This document shows, piece after piece, positions 7,780-16,468 of a DNA stretch of 34,480 nucleotides (the stretch's first letter is position 1; every line of letters starts with the position of its first letter). The stretch is from Bacteroidales bacterium (lineage in GTDB: Bacteria > Bacteroidota > Bacteroidia > Bacteroidales > PUMT01), in contig SLOS01000374.1 of NCBI GenBank assembly GCA_007132365.1, positions 1 to 34,480 on the forward strand, read 5' to 3'. Made by a program: the position numbers and the translations under genes. The notes below the pieces were generated by a model that saw only the letters and a list, made by a program, of their open reading frames with translations, was not told where the DNA came from and ran no database searches.

Positions 7780-9921
7780 ATGGGCTATTACGAGGGATTA
7801 CGAAGGATGCCTGCGCTACGCCTGCTTTTGCCTTTTATTGCAGGGATCATACTCAGGGATAATATTCAGATTCCTTTTCCATTGCTTATAGCTGGTTGCA
7901 GTTTTCTCTTCCTGCTTCTTTTTTTTATCCGGATTTATGAACCGGCTAACGTCCGTTACAATATCCGGTGGCTATATGGCCTTGTTCTTAACTGCTTTAT
8001 CATGATTTTTTCCATGTGCCTGATGAGTAAAACAATACAGGCACCAACATTTATGGACTATACAGGCAAAGATGGTTTCATTGTTGCCAGGGTTGTGGAA
8101 CCTCCACATGAGAGAGAAAGGCGATACAGGGTGCTTATTGAGCCTTTGGTAGTTATAGGGGATACCAGTATTACAAGAACCTCCGGCAGGGCTTTAGGCT
8201 GGTTCGGGAAGGACAGCCTTGCCGGAATGCTCAGGGCAGGTGACCGGCTGGTAATTCCCAACAGATTCAGTGAAATAAGAAACCAGGGTAATCCTTTTGA
8301 GTTTGATTACAGCAACTATATGAGGATACAGGGAGTATCCGGGGAGATTTACCTGGATTCCGGAGAGTGGTTCCGGCCGGAACAAGTTGCTGCCAGAAAT
8401 CTTTTATTAACAGCAGGCAGATTAAGGGAACGTCTTTTGGATATTCTCGAGAGCAATGGTGTAACGGGCAGGGAGTACGCGGTTGCAGGAGCACTTATTC
8501 TGGGTTACCGGAGTGAGATTGACCAGGAGACAAGACATTCATATGCCGCATCGGGAGCGATGCATATACTGGCTGTATCAGGCCTGCACGTGGGAATAAT
8601 TTACCTTCTTATATACTGGACACTGGGATTTGTGAAGAAATTCAGATATCACAGTATTGTCAGGGTCATTATTATTTTGATTATTATCTGGTTTTATGCC
8701 TTACTCACCGGACTGTCACCTTCAGTGACCCGTGCTTCCACAATGTTTTCCTTCGTAGCGGTTGCCGGATTCTTTCGCAGGTCAGCCAATATTTTTAACA
8801 CTCTTGCCTCCTCTGCATTTGTTCAGCTTCTGATTAATCCCTTAACTCTTTTTATAGTTGGATTTCAACTATCTTATTTTGCTGTTGCAGGGATCGCATA
8901 CTACCAGCCTTTTATTTCTTCAGTTATAAGGTTCCGGAATATGCTGGCAGAAAAAATATGGGCACTTTCCACCGTTTCTCTATCGGCACAGCTGGTTATT
9001 TTCCCGCTTGGAATATACTATTTTAATCAGTTTCCAAATTACTTTTTGTTGACTAACCTGCTTGCAGTGCCACTAGCAATGATTATTCTCTATCTGGGAC
9101 TTGTACTTTTTCTAATCTCATTTATTCCTTTTGTGGCCTCTGTTGTGGCATTCCTTTTGAATATTGCCCTGTATCTACTCAATTTTATTACCGGCACTAT
9201 AAGCCATCTTCCTTTTTCTCATTCTCCGGATATGATCATAAATATTCCGCTTCTTATTATCCTGTACGGTATAATCTTTTTGATTACCCATTTTTTCATC
9301 CTTAAAAAACCATGGTTGCTGCAACTTTCAATTGTTTTTGCTATTGCAGCACTTGTATTAAGATCCGGGTATCTGATAAGTACGTCAGAACAGAAGATAT
9401 TTATGGTCTATAATTCCGGCAGGTACTCTCTGTACAGCTTTATTTCCGGCAAAAGAAATATTGTTGTATCCGGCAGGGATCAGGATTTTGAAGAAGCAGT
9501 CATGCCCTATGCGGCTTCACGGACTGCCTTATTTATGAATACCGATAATGTAAATGTTATTTCTGTTGAGCAGATGCTTGATTGTAAGATTAAGGGAATG
9601 TCCTGTCCGTATCACGTTGAGGGCAGGTTTGTTTATTTTTACGGATACCGGATCTATTTTGCCGAAAGCAACGAGACTGGCCCGCTTGATGCAATGGATC
9701 CTGTTCATGTGGATATGCTTGTAATCTCCTCCCGGTTTTCATCATCTCTGCATGAGATTTGCAACGTAGTAATTCCTGGTAAGGTGATTATTGATTCCTC
9801 AGTTCCTTTTTACCTGAGGGCTGAATATATTGAGCAGTGTATAGAGCTGGGACTAAATTACCATGATGTGCGCGGGGCAGGAGCGTTTAAAACTTCAGTT
9901 CACCAATTCCCTGGCGGATAA
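7780..9921 (+). CDS. comEC: ComEC/Rec2-family DNA uptake channel, without beta-lactamase domain
   Basis: A 713-residue polytopic inner-membrane protein that would carry single-stranded DNA into the cytoplasm during natural transformation. Two or three N-terminal membrane helices (residues 12-90) are followed by a soluble OB-like DUF4131 region (about 95-215). The ComEC competence domain follows, with hallmark AVSGLHVGIIY around His270 and about eight further helices to residue 530. The last 180 residues are soluble, but I see no HxHxDH metallo-beta-lactamase motif, so the nuclease domain of Bacillus-type ComEC is missing, as is common in Bacteroidota. Start at the ATG at 7780; Met10 is an alternative. 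Its 3' end overlaps the convergent yciO-like gene by 35 bases. Confidence 0.92.
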   Translation: MGYYEGLRRMPALRLLLPFIAGIILRDNIQIPFPLLIAGCSFLFLLLFFIRIYEPANVRYNIRWLYGLVLNCFIMIFSMCLMSKTIQAPTFMDYTGKDGFIVARVVEPPHERERRYRVLIEPLVVIGDTSITRTSGRALGWFGKDSLAGMLRAGDRLVIPNRFSEIRNQGNPFEFDYSNYMRIQGVSGEIYLDSGEWFRPEQVAARNLLLTAGRLRERLLDILESNGVTGREYAVAGALILGYRSEIDQETRHSYAASGAMHILAVSGLHVGIIYLLIYWTLGFVKKFRYHSIVRVIIILIIIWFYALLTGLSPSVTRASTMFSFVAVAGFFRRSANIFNTLASSAFVQLLINPLTLFIVGFQLSYFAVAGIAYYQPFISSVIRFRNMLAEKIWALSTVSLSAQLVIFPLGIYYFNQFPNYFLLTNLLAVPLAMIILYLGLVLFLISFIPFVASVVAFLLNIALYLLNFITGTISHLPFSHSPDMIINIPLLIILYGIIFLITHFFILKKPWLLQLSIVFAIAALVLRSGYLISTSEQKIFMVYNSGRYSLYSFISGKRNIVVSGRDQDFEEAVMPYAASRTALFMNTDNVNVISVEQMLDCKIKGMSCPYHVEGRFVYFYGYRIYFAESNETGPLDAMDPVHVDMLVISSRFSSSLHEICNVVIPGKVIIDSSVPFYLRAEYIEQCIELGLNYHDVRGAGAFKTSVHQFPGG

Positions 9922-10501
9922 TAAGGGGTTCCTGGTCAGTACAGTCAACCACTGTTGAAGGTATATTGTGTCCGTAACCACCATCTATTACCACATCGAC
10001 CAACTGCCCGAATTTCTCATGAATCAGCTCAGGATCAGTAGTGTATTCCAGCACCTGATCATCATCGTGTATTGAGGTTGTCAGAATTGGTTGCCCGAAA
10101 TTCTTTACTATTTCCAGAATTATATTATTCCCGGGTATACGTATCCCTACTGTTTTCTTATTGTTTTTGAACAGTTTGGGGACATTGTTGCTTGCAGGAA
10201 GTATAAAGGTAAAGGGTCCCGGGAGATTTTTTCTCAATAACTTGAATACAGAGCTTCCTATGGGCCTTGTATAATCTGAAAGATGCGAGAAATCATGGCA
10301 TATGAATGAAAAATTAGCATCTTTCATCCTTATTCCCTTAATTCTGGCCACCTTTTCAACTGCTTTTACATTGAAAATATCACATCCGAGTCCGTAAACC
10401 GTATCTGTAGGATAAATTACCAGTCCGCCATCACGAAGTATACCCACTACTTTTTGGATTGCCCGTGCACTTGGATTTGAGGGGTGTATCTTAAGGAGCA
10501 T
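9887..10501 (-). CDS. YciO/YrdC/Sua5-family protein, YciO-like branch
   Basis: A 204-residue protein with the YrdC fold. YrdC/Sua5 relatives make threonylcarbamoyl-AMP for the t6A modification of tRNA. The N-terminal GGLVIYPTDTVYGLGCDI is the nucleotide-binding signature. The middle (DANFSFICHDFSHLSDYT, NLPGPFTFILPAS, KTVGIRIPGN) and the C-terminal VDVVIDGGYGHNIPSTVVDCT and IIRQGIGELKF resemble E. coli YciO more than TsaC, so whether this copy makes threonylcarbamoyl-AMP is uncertain. It lies downstream of the SRP RNA on the same strand. No separate promoter is obvious in the 51 bases between them, so read-through from the SRP RNA promoter is possible. Its end overlaps comEC on the opposite strand. 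Confidence 0.88.
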   Translation of the reverse strand: MLLKIHPSNPSARAIQKVVGILRDGGLVIYPTDTVYGLGCDIFNVKAVEKVARIKGIRMKDANFSFICHDFSHLSDYTRPIGSSVFKLLRKNLPGPFTFILPASNNVPKLFKNNKKTVGIRIPGNNIILEIVKNFGQPILTTSIHDDDQVLEYTTDPELIHEKFGQLVDVVIDGGYGHNIPSTVVDCTDQEPLIIRQGIGELKF

Positions 10502-10552
10502 ATAAATTATTTTTTTAATAAAACTCTGGAGTGCGCTTAAAATTTATAAAAA

Positions 10553-10653
10553 GTGGGTAAGCTACTTATATCGCACCGCTACAACCGTCTACCCTTGCTT
10601 CCTTCCGGACCTGGGGGAGTTTAACGGGAGCTGGTCGTATAAGACTTACCCGG
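10553..10653 (-). ncRNA. ffs: Signal recognition particle RNA, small bacterial type (4.5S-like)
   Basis: The minus strand carries the conserved SRP core AGGTCCGGAAGGAAGCA (about 10596-10612), which forms the apical loop bound by Ffh. The ends pair: GGGTAAG (minus strand, 10651-10645) with CTTACCC (10561-10555), giving a closed hairpin of about 100 nt, the size of the small SRP RNA without an Alu domain. A T-run follows directly after the closing stem (minus strand, about 10551-10547), so the RNA probably ends at its own stem plus U-tract. A promoter with good fit lies immediately upstream. Exact ends are estimated from the pairing and could shift by a few bases. Confidence 0.92.
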
Positions 10654-10655
10654 TG

Positions 10656-10686
10656 CAAAGGTAGTAAAACAGAGATATTTTTCCAA
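10656..10686 (-). promoter_or_regulatory. Bacteroidota -33/-7 promoter of the SRP RNA gene
   Basis: On the minus strand TACCTTTG (10663-10656) matches TAnnTTTG exactly. TTGG (10686-10683) lies 19 bases upstream and serves as the -33 element. Transcription would start about 4-6 bases downstream of the -7 box, near 10651, which is where the RNA's pairing stem begins. Confidence 0.8.
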
Positions 10687-10741
10687 TTTTAAGGCTTTCA
10701 ATATTCAAAAAACCAATATATTTACCCTGTAAACCAAAATT

Positions 10742-10749
10742 TATATTTG
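10742..10749 (+). promoter_or_regulatory. -7 promoter element before the DUF4199 gene
   Basis: TATATTTG matches TAnnTTTG exactly and ends 25 bases before the ATG at 10775. No clear TTTG is seen 19-21 bases upstream, so the -33 part is weak. It would drive the DUF4199 gene and the two glycosyltransferase genes. Confidence 0.45.
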
Positions 10750-10774
10750 TTTAAAATCACAAAAATGATCAAAT

Positions 10775-11311
10775 ATGGAAGAGAATAAACAACCCGCGTT
10801 GATCAAAAGTACTATGAATTATGGTGCAATGCTGGGACTGGCTCTTGTAATCTATACGATTCTTCTCTGGATGATGGATGCATTGGCCAGAACAGGCCTT
10901 GCCTCTGTAAGCTATATAATTATGATAGCAGGTATTGTATTTGCCACCAAAACATTTCGTGACCAGGAACAGGGAGGATTCATTACTTATAGCCGTGCTT
11001 TGGGCGTCGGAACCCTGACCTGTGTTTTTGCCGGGGTAATTACAGCATTTTTTACCTATTTGTTGTATACAGTCATTGATCCCGGACTTATTGATAAAAC
11101 CTATGCTACAATGGAGCAGGCATACTATGATGCAGGCATGACCGACAGCCAGATAGAGATGGCCATGAGCATGGCAAAACGCTTTACCAATCCGGTTATG
11201 ATGTCGGTTCTGGGTTTCCTTGGCAGTGCATTTATGGGTTTCATATTTTCACTGATAACATCCATTTTCCTGAAAAAAGAGGAAGATCCCTTTGAACCTG
11301 ACACAGTTTAA
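10775..11311 (+). CDS. DUF4199 membrane protein
   Basis: A 178-residue inner-membrane protein with four hydrophobic helices (about 15-37, 43-57, 78-100 and 143-168). The loop between helices three and four is long (about 100-142) and contains DAGMTDSQIEMAMSMAKRF. This arrangement and the conserved GxxxYxxAlgvGtl-like segment (GGFITYSRALGVGTL) match the DUF4199 family of Bacteroidota, whose function is not known. It is followed after 21 bases by a family 2 glycosyltransferase, a neighbour pair I recall from other Bacteroidota, so a link to cell-envelope glycan or lipid work is possible but unproven. Confidence 0.82.
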   Translation: MEENKQPALIKSTMNYGAMLGLALVIYTILLWMMDALARTGLASVSYIIMIAGIVFATKTFRDQEQGGFITYSRALGVGTLTCVFAGVITAFFTYLLYTVIDPGLIDKTYATMEQAYYDAGMTDSQIEMAMSMAKRFTNPVMMSVLGFLGSAFMGFIFSLITSIFLKKEEDPFEPDTV

Positions 11312-11332
11312 TCCCTGTTAAATGGATTTATA

Positions 11333-12286
11333 ATGGATATTTCTGTTGTCATACCCCTTTTCAATGAAGAGGAGTCACTTTCTGAGCTTGCGGACCTGAT
11401 AGAAGGGATAATGGCGAGGAATTCACTCTCTTATGAGATTATACTGGTTGATGACGGGAGCACCGACAGATCATGGGAGGTTATCGAAAGGCTTGCTGAC
11501 GGCAACGGGTCAGTAAAGGCCATGCGTTTCAGACGTAATTATGGTAAATCAGCTGCATTGTACTCCGGATTCATGTTATCGGAAGGAGATGTAGTAATAA
11601 CTATGGATGCTGACCTGCAGGATGATCCTGACGAGATACCCTCATTATACAGGATGATAAAGACTGAGGGCTTTGATCTTGTTTCGGGCTGGAAGAAAAA
11701 GAGATATGATCCTCTAAGCAAGAGAGTTCCCAGCCGGTTATTCAATTTTACGGCCAGGTTTGTTACAGGGATCAGGTTACATGATTTTAATTGCGGACTT
11801 AAGGCTTACAGGAAGGAGGTTGTTAAAAATATTGAGGTATACGGAGAGATGCACCGGTATATTCCTATGCTGGTCAGAGATGCCGGATATACTAATATCG
11901 GAGAAAAGGTTGTGAAACATCATAAACGCAAATACGGGGTGACAAAGTTCGGGATGGAGCGTTTCATAAAGGGCTTTCTTGACCTTCTGTCACTTTCATT
12001 TGTTGCAAGGTTCGGTAAGAGACCCATGCACCTGTTCGGCACTCTTGGCACCCTGATGTTCATTGTCGGCTTTATTGCAGCGGCTTATCTCGGGGGTTCA
12101 AAACTTTTTTATTTGAGCAAAGGAATCAGGATCGGGCTTGTAACTGAAAGTCCCTATTTCTATCTTTCCCTGACAGCAATGATACTGGGTACCCAGCTTT
12201 TTCTTGCAGGATTTATAGGGGAGCTTATCACGAGGAATTCACCATTCAAGAATTCCTACGAAATAGAGAAAAAAATAAATATTTAA
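11333..12286 (+). CDS. Family 2 glycosyltransferase with C-terminal membrane anchor (DPM/GtrB-like)
   Basis: A 317-residue enzyme that probably moves a sugar from a nucleotide donor to undecaprenyl phosphate. The N-terminal half is a GT-A domain: VVIPLFNEEESL start, LVDDGSTDRSWEV, then FRRNYGKSAALYSGF and the DxD-type motif MDADLQDDPDEI. GLKAYRKEVV follows, and two C-terminal membrane helices (about 235-258 and 273-298) anchor it. This order is that of GtrB/ArnC-type polyprenyl-phosphate glycosyltransferases. It lies between the DUF4199 gene and a GT4 glycosyltransferase, three bases before the latter, so the three are likely one transcript. Donor and acceptor cannot be read from the sequence. 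Confidence 0.92.
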   Translation: MDISVVIPLFNEEESLSELADLIEGIMARNSLSYEIILVDDGSTDRSWEVIERLADGNGSVKAMRFRRNYGKSAALYSGFMLSEGDVVITMDADLQDDPDEIPSLYRMIKTEGFDLVSGWKKKRYDPLSKRVPSRLFNFTARFVTGIRLHDFNCGLKAYRKEVVKNIEVYGEMHRYIPMLVRDAGYTNIGEKVVKHHKRKYGVTKFGMERFIKGFLDLLSLSFVARFGKRPMHLFGTLGTLMFIVGFIAAAYLGGSKLFYLSKGIRIGLVTESPYFYLSLTAMILGTQLFLAGFIGELITRNSPFKNSYEIEKKINI

Positions 12287-12289
12287 ATC

Positions 12290-13423
12290 TTGAAGATACT
12301 TCTTGTCGGACCTGCATCACCTTTAAGAGGAGGTATTGCCAATTTCAATGATTCACTTTTTGCCGCATTGGATAAAAAACATGATGCCCATATCATTGGT
12401 TTCTCATTACAATATCCTTCGCTTTTTTTCCCGGGAAGAACTCAATATGAGAACATTACGTCCGGGAGCGAAATCCAATCAATAAACCTCATAAACTCCA
12501 TTAATCCTTTCAGCTGGCGTTCTGCGGCAGAAAGGATAGCGAAAATGAAACCCGACTGCCTTGTTGTTCATTATTGGATGCCTTTTTTTGCTCCTGCCCT
12601 TGGTTCAATAATAAGGCAGGTTAAAAGGAAAATCAGGGTAAAAGTTATCGGTCTTTTACATAATGTTGAACCTCACGAAGGTATGCTGGCAGGCAAAAGG
12701 CTTGGCAGGTATTTCTTTGATTCATGTGACGGATTTATTGCCATGTCGTCAACGGTGCTCGCGGATCTTAAAAAGTACGGCATCAACAGGCCGGCATTAC
12801 AGATTCCACATCCTGTCTATGATATTTTCGGTGAACCGGTTTCCCGTCAGTTTGCCTGTGAAAATCTCGGACTCAATTGTGATCAGAAACATCTTTTGTT
12901 TTTCGGGATCATCAGGAGATACAAAGGACTGGATCTTTTGCTTGAGGCATTTGCCAGTCCCAGGTTAAGCAACCTTAACCTGAAATTAATTGTTGCCGGA
13001 GAATTCTACGAACAGGAGGACAGGTACATTGATCTGGTTCAGAGGCTTGGTCTGAAACACAGGATCGTTTTTACCAGAGGTTTTGTGCCGAAAAATAAAG
13101 TGGCTCAATATTTTGCAGCATCTGATCTTATAGTTCTTCCTTATCTTACGGCGACTCAGAGTGGTGTAACCCAGATCGCATATCATTTCAATAAACCGAT
13201 GCTGGTGACAAATGTCGGCGGACTGAAGGAAGTGGTTGCCAACGGAAAAGTTGGATATGTTTGTGAAAAAGATCCTGATGAGATCGCGGCTGCCATTGCC
13301 GACTTTTTTGAAAACAGCCGTTCATCCCTGTTTATTGAAAACATAAAAACAGAAAAGAAAAGGTTTTCATGGGATGCAATGGTAACGGGGATCGAGGTGC
13401 TATATAAGGAGATAAACATTTGA
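12290..13423 (+). CDS. Family 4 glycosyltransferase, TTG start
   Basis: A 377-residue GT-B fold glycosyltransferase. The N-terminal LLVGPASPLRGGIANFNDSL is the usual glycine-rich opening. LLHNVEPHEG lies in the acceptor domain, and FGIIRRYKGLDLLLEAF starts the C-terminal nucleotide-sugar domain. GFVPKNKVAQYFAASDLIVLPY and the donor-binding QSGVTQIAYHFNKPMLVT follow. The upstream GT2 stop codon (12284-12286) is in this same frame. The start must therefore lie after it; the TTG at 12290 is the only sensible codon and the next Met is far inside the domain. The three-base gap implies coupled translation. It probably adds a sugar in envelope or secreted glycan synthesis. It converges on the Nudix gene with a six-base gap and no room for a terminator. 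Confidence 0.9.
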   Translation: MKILLVGPASPLRGGIANFNDSLFAALDKKHDAHIIGFSLQYPSLFFPGRTQYENITSGSEIQSINLINSINPFSWRSAAERIAKMKPDCLVVHYWMPFFAPALGSIIRQVKRKIRVKVIGLLHNVEPHEGMLAGKRLGRYFFDSCDGFIAMSSTVLADLKKYGINRPALQIPHPVYDIFGEPVSRQFACENLGLNCDQKHLLFFGIIRRYKGLDLLLEAFASPRLSNLNLKLIVAGEFYEQEDRYIDLVQRLGLKHRIVFTRGFVPKNKVAQYFAASDLIVLPYLTATQSGVTQIAYHFNKPMLVTNVGGLKEVVANGKVGYVCEKDPDEIAAAIADFFENSRSSLFIENIKTEKKRFSWDAMVTGIEVLYKEINI

Positions 13424-13429
13424 CCGGCT

Positions 13430-13912
13430 TCAGCCTTTGCCTGTCTTGAATTTATTTCGCAATATCTCTGCTACAACCTTATCAACAGGGAAAGTCAGGT
13501 CATCACTTGTAAGCTCATTTATATCTTTCCAGCGGAAGGACTGGCTGCCATCTATCAGTTCAGGAAAATCAAAAGGCTTTCCGGCTATATTGAATGAGAC
13601 GGGATCAGGCAGACTGATCCTGTAGTAAATGCTGATTAATTGATGATTGTCAAAAAACATCGCCTCCTGGTAAAAACCGGTTGTGTAAAAATGGCTTATT
13701 ATATCCACCGGCTGACCAAATTCCTCAATTGCTTCCCGGCGTATACAATCTTCCGGTCCTTCCCCAAACTTCAGTCCGCCACCGGGGAACTTCGTCATTT
13801 CCATACCAAACCTGTATTCATCACTGAGCAGAACTTCTTTCCGGTCGTTGATCAGAATACCATAAACCCTTATCACAAATTTTCCGGTATTATGTCTGGC
13901 ATCCATCTGCAT
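13430..13912 (-). CDS. Nudix hydrolase
   Basis: A 160-residue pyrophosphohydrolase that cleaves nucleoside-diphosphate-linked compounds; the substrate is not predictable. The Nudix box spans residues 45-67: Gly, Glu51, then RREAIEEFG with the metal-binding glutamates in place. The N-terminal part (VYGILINDRKEVLLSDEYRFG) and the PGGGLKFGEG strand fit the fold. The start at 13912 is followed by another Met at residue 3, so either may be used. It is the last gene of a minus-strand run, 38 bases after miaA. Its end abuts the convergent glycosyltransferase gene. Confidence 0.9.
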   Translation of the reverse strand: MQMDARHNTGKFVIRVYGILINDRKEVLLSDEYRFGMEMTKFPGGGLKFGEGPEDCIRREAIEEFGQPVDIISHFYTTGFYQEAMFFDNHQLISIYYRISLPDPVSFNIAGKPFDFPELIDGSQSFRWKDINELTSDDLTFPVDKVVAEILRNKFKTGKG

Positions 13913-13950
13913 TAATTAACCTGTTAATGTTAATATTATTTGTCCGTCAT

Positions 13951-14883
13951 TTAGAAGTTATTTCGTGATATCCCGGTTCGATTTCTGATTACATCAAGTA
14001 TTTTTATCATGTCATCAGGATGAAACCATTGTATATCCTTGTCTTTTGACAACCAGGTAAGTTGTCTTTTCGCATATCTTCTGCTGTTTCGTTTAATCAG
14101 TTCCACTGCTTTATCAAAGGTGGTATGACCATCGAGATAATCAAAGAGTTCTTTGTAACCAACAGTGTTCAATGCGTTCAGGTGCCTGAAAGGGTAAAGG
14201 CCCTCTGCCTCATTAAGCAATCCTTTCTCTATCATCGCATCCACCCGTGAATTGATGATTTCATATAATTCTTTCCTGGCCAGGTTAAGACCTGTTTTAA
14301 CAATATTAAAATTTCTTTCTGTTTTTTTCCCTGTAAGAAATGATGAATAGGGCTTACCAGTCATAAGGCTTATTTCCAAAGCTTTTAAAATGCGATTTGG
14401 GTTTTTAAGATCCACAACCCTGTAATGTTCCGGATCGAGTTTTTTCAATTTGGATCTGAGCCAGATAATTCCATGTGAACGGTATTTTGCCGTCAGTTCC
14501 TCCCGGAGTTCATTATCAACTGAAGGCAGGTCATCAATACCCCGGCAGACTGCATCTATGTAAAGTCCTGACCCGCCAGCCATGAAAACAATCTTTTCGG
14601 TTTCAAATAATTTTTCCAGCAGCTCCAGGCAATCCCTTTCAAACATGCTGGCGTTATAGTAATCATGTATTGAAAGATTACCTATGAAATAGTGGTTTAC
14701 TTTTTTTAGTTGATGCAGGGAAGGTACAGCAGTACCAATATTCATTTCCCTGTACATCTGGCGGGAATCGGCCGAAATTACAGGAGAGTTAAAGGTTGAT
14801 GCAAGTTCTGTGCAAATCCTTGTTTTGCCGACTCCTGTCGGACCGGTAATTACGATAAGGTATGGCCGGAGTCTTTTTTGCAA
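13951..14883 (-). CDS. miaA: tRNA dimethylallyltransferase
   Basis: Adds a dimethylallyl group to N6 of A37 in tRNAs that read codons starting with U. The 310 residues show the P-loop GPTGVGKT (14-21), SADSRQMYREMNIGTA, AGGSGLYIDAVCRG, NPNRILKALEI and the C-terminal NTVGYKELFDYLDG followed by IKRNSRRYAKRQLTWL, all MiaA signatures. Length is typical. It starts 21 bases after the end of the pRiA4b ORF-3-like gene on the same strand, so co-transcription is likely. Confidence 0.97.
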   Translation of the reverse strand: MQKRLRPYLIVITGPTGVGKTRICTELASTFNSPVISADSRQMYREMNIGTAVPSLHQLKKVNHYFIGNLSIHDYYNASMFERDCLELLEKLFETEKIVFMAGGSGLYIDAVCRGIDDLPSVDNELREELTAKYRSHGIIWLRSKLKKLDPEHYRVVDLKNPNRILKALEISLMTGKPYSSFLTGKKTERNFNIVKTGLNLARKELYEIINSRVDAMIEKGLLNEAEGLYPFRHLNALNTVGYKELFDYLDGHTTFDKAVELIKRNSRRYAKRQLTWLSKDKDIQWFHPDDMIKILDVIRNRTGISRNNF

Positions 14884-14904
14884 CTGACTGCTGAATATTA
14901 GATT

Positions 14905-15342
14905 TCAGATATCGGTAATGTCTTTGTCTTCAATAACTAGTTGGTCAGGAGGGTTACCCCTGCCTGCTGTGCACTCTGGATATTTTTTATTCTTTTCTTC
15001 AGGGTTTTTTGATAAAAGTTCAATATAAAAGGCGCGATCGGAAAAGAAATCAAAAACATACAGAAGGCGTTGTTTCTCCTCAGAGAGCAGTTCGCACAAC
15101 TGTGTGCTATCCATTATTATTACAGGAGTGAAGGTATCATCTGTCATATCGAACAGATTTATTTCCAATCCTTTTTCCCACTTATTATTGGCAAGATAGA
15201 AAGAAGCCATCTGGTTATTGTCATATCCCAGCTCTTCCTGGATTGCATTGTGGAAATCAAAAAAGGTCTGATTGTCTTTTATTTCAAATTCCCTGAAAAA
15301 TGGCTCTTTCCCCGTACCAACAAGTCTGAACTTAAAAACCAT
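14905..15342 (-). CDS. pRiA4b ORF-3-like protein
   Basis: A 145-residue protein resembling the family named after plasmid pRiA4b ORF-3 and the passenger protein of IS1096. The start (FKFRLVGTGKEPFFREFEI) and the following TFFDFHNAIQEELGYDNNQMASFYL match the family's N-terminal beta-alpha segment. LLYVFDFFSDRAFYIELL and the late YPECTAGRGNPPDQ correspond to its conserved end, though this member looks somewhat short. The function of the family is unknown. Despite its name nothing here suggests mobility: no transposase and no terminal repeats are present, and the gene is packed between an acyl-CoA reductase gene (6-base gap) and miaA (21-base gap). Confidence 0.72.
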   Translation of the reverse strand: MVFKFRLVGTGKEPFFREFEIKDNQTFFDFHNAIQEELGYDNNQMASFYLANNKWEKGLEINLFDMTDDTFTPVIIMDSTQLCELLSEEKQRLLYVFDFFSDRAFYIELLSKNPEEKNKKYPECTAGRGNPPDQLVIEDKDITDI

Positions 15343-15348
15343 AAGCCT

Positions 15349-16428
15349 TTAAAGATTAAATAGAAATTCGAGAGTATCCACATTATCAGCATAATCATTC
15401 AGCGCCGGCTCCTGTGCTTTGCCAAATGGCACAATATTATCCGCCAGAGATTGCTTTCCGACCAGGCATTGCAGTTTTTCATTATCTTTTCGGGCAATTA
15501 TAAGGGCAGATTCCGGACTGTCTGCTTTCTCATAATTGAGAACCGAAATAGGAGAGGATAGAGAGGAATCTTCCCTGATCACTATAAAGCCTGTATCCAG
15601 ATGAGGAATTTGGTCAATAAGATGAATGGCCCTCTGATATTCATAATTGTTAGCCCATTGATTGTGGTTGATAATATGGCTGTATTTATTGAATGCTACC
15701 AGAAGAGCTTCAAAATCATAATCCGGCGGAACAAAAATTTTTGAGACACTTCTGCAACCCAGCCCGAAATACCTGAAAACATCATCTGCCAGCCCTTCCA
15801 GATCCCCGGTTGTTTCTGAACCGTCAAGTATGGCTGCTGAGTTCCGGTTTTTCCGGATGATGTTGGGATATTTTCCGAAATAGTATTCAAAATACCTGGC
15901 TGTGTTATCACTGCCGGTTGCAATGACAGCATCAAAATCTTTCAGTCTACCATCTGCAAAACTTATTTTTCCATTGAACTCACCATTGATAAATGAAATC
16001 ACTTCCGCAATCATCTTCAGCATCTGGTCATCTTTAACTGAAAGCTTGGCCAGAAGATTATGACCTGAGATCAGAACGCTCATCATATCATGAAAGCCAA
16101 CCATAGGGATATTGCCTGCCATGATCACTGCAATGGTTTTGGGATCTGCCGGGGATGAAGGTTCAGCGTAGCAGCTGAGCCATGATACAAGAGACTCAGC
16201 GTTTAGTGATCTGCTTGTAGTCCCCAGTGCAAGACGCATATTATCTTCAGTAAACCAGGGATTATGAATATGGCTGCTTTGAATGATTGATTCCATTGGC
16301 CGGAAGAACTGATCATTAAGCTCTTCCAGCCATGGCATCAAAGATTCTGTCTGTCCTCCTGTACTGCTGAATTGATCAAGAAATATACCAAGTTTTTCAA
16401 ACGTCTTTATTTTATCTGTAAGCATCAT
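15349..16428 (-). CDS. LuxC-type acyl-CoA reductase
   Basis: A 359-residue member of the aldehyde dehydrogenase superfamily related to LuxC, which reduces acyl-CoA to aldehyde with NAD(P)H. Visible features: TIAVIMAGNIPMVGFHDMM (98-116), where the cofactor and acyl site begins; NLLAKLSVKDD; VIATGSDNTARYFEYYFG; and the catalytic cysteine Cys225 in YFGLGCRSVSKIFVP. The family is widespread in Bacteroidota, where its natural substrate is not well defined. The start has two consecutive ATG codons (16428 and 16425). Forty bases separate it from the upstream membrane protein gene on the same strand. Confidence 0.87.
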   Translation of the reverse strand: MMLTDKIKTFEKLGIFLDQFSSTGGQTESLMPWLEELNDQFFRPMESIIQSSHIHNPWFTEDNMRLALGTTSRSLNAESLVSWLSCYAEPSSPADPKTIAVIMAGNIPMVGFHDMMSVLISGHNLLAKLSVKDDQMLKMIAEVISFINGEFNGKISFADGRLKDFDAVIATGSDNTARYFEYYFGKYPNIIRKNRNSAAILDGSETTGDLEGLADDVFRYFGLGCRSVSKIFVPPDYDFEALLVAFNKYSHIINHNQWANNYEYQRAIHLIDQIPHLDTGFIVIREDSSLSSPISVLNYEKADSPESALIIARKDNEKLQCLVGKQSLADNIVPFGKAQEPALNDYADNVDTLEFLFNL

Positions 16429-16468
16429 AATAATTAGCAGTGCGAAGTCACTTCATTAACAATATGGA

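Noticed and set aside
14905..15342. Mobile element or transposon resolvase, suggested by the IS1096/pRiA4b family name
   Set aside because: No transposase, terminal repeats or target duplications; the gene is tightly packed in a housekeeping run.
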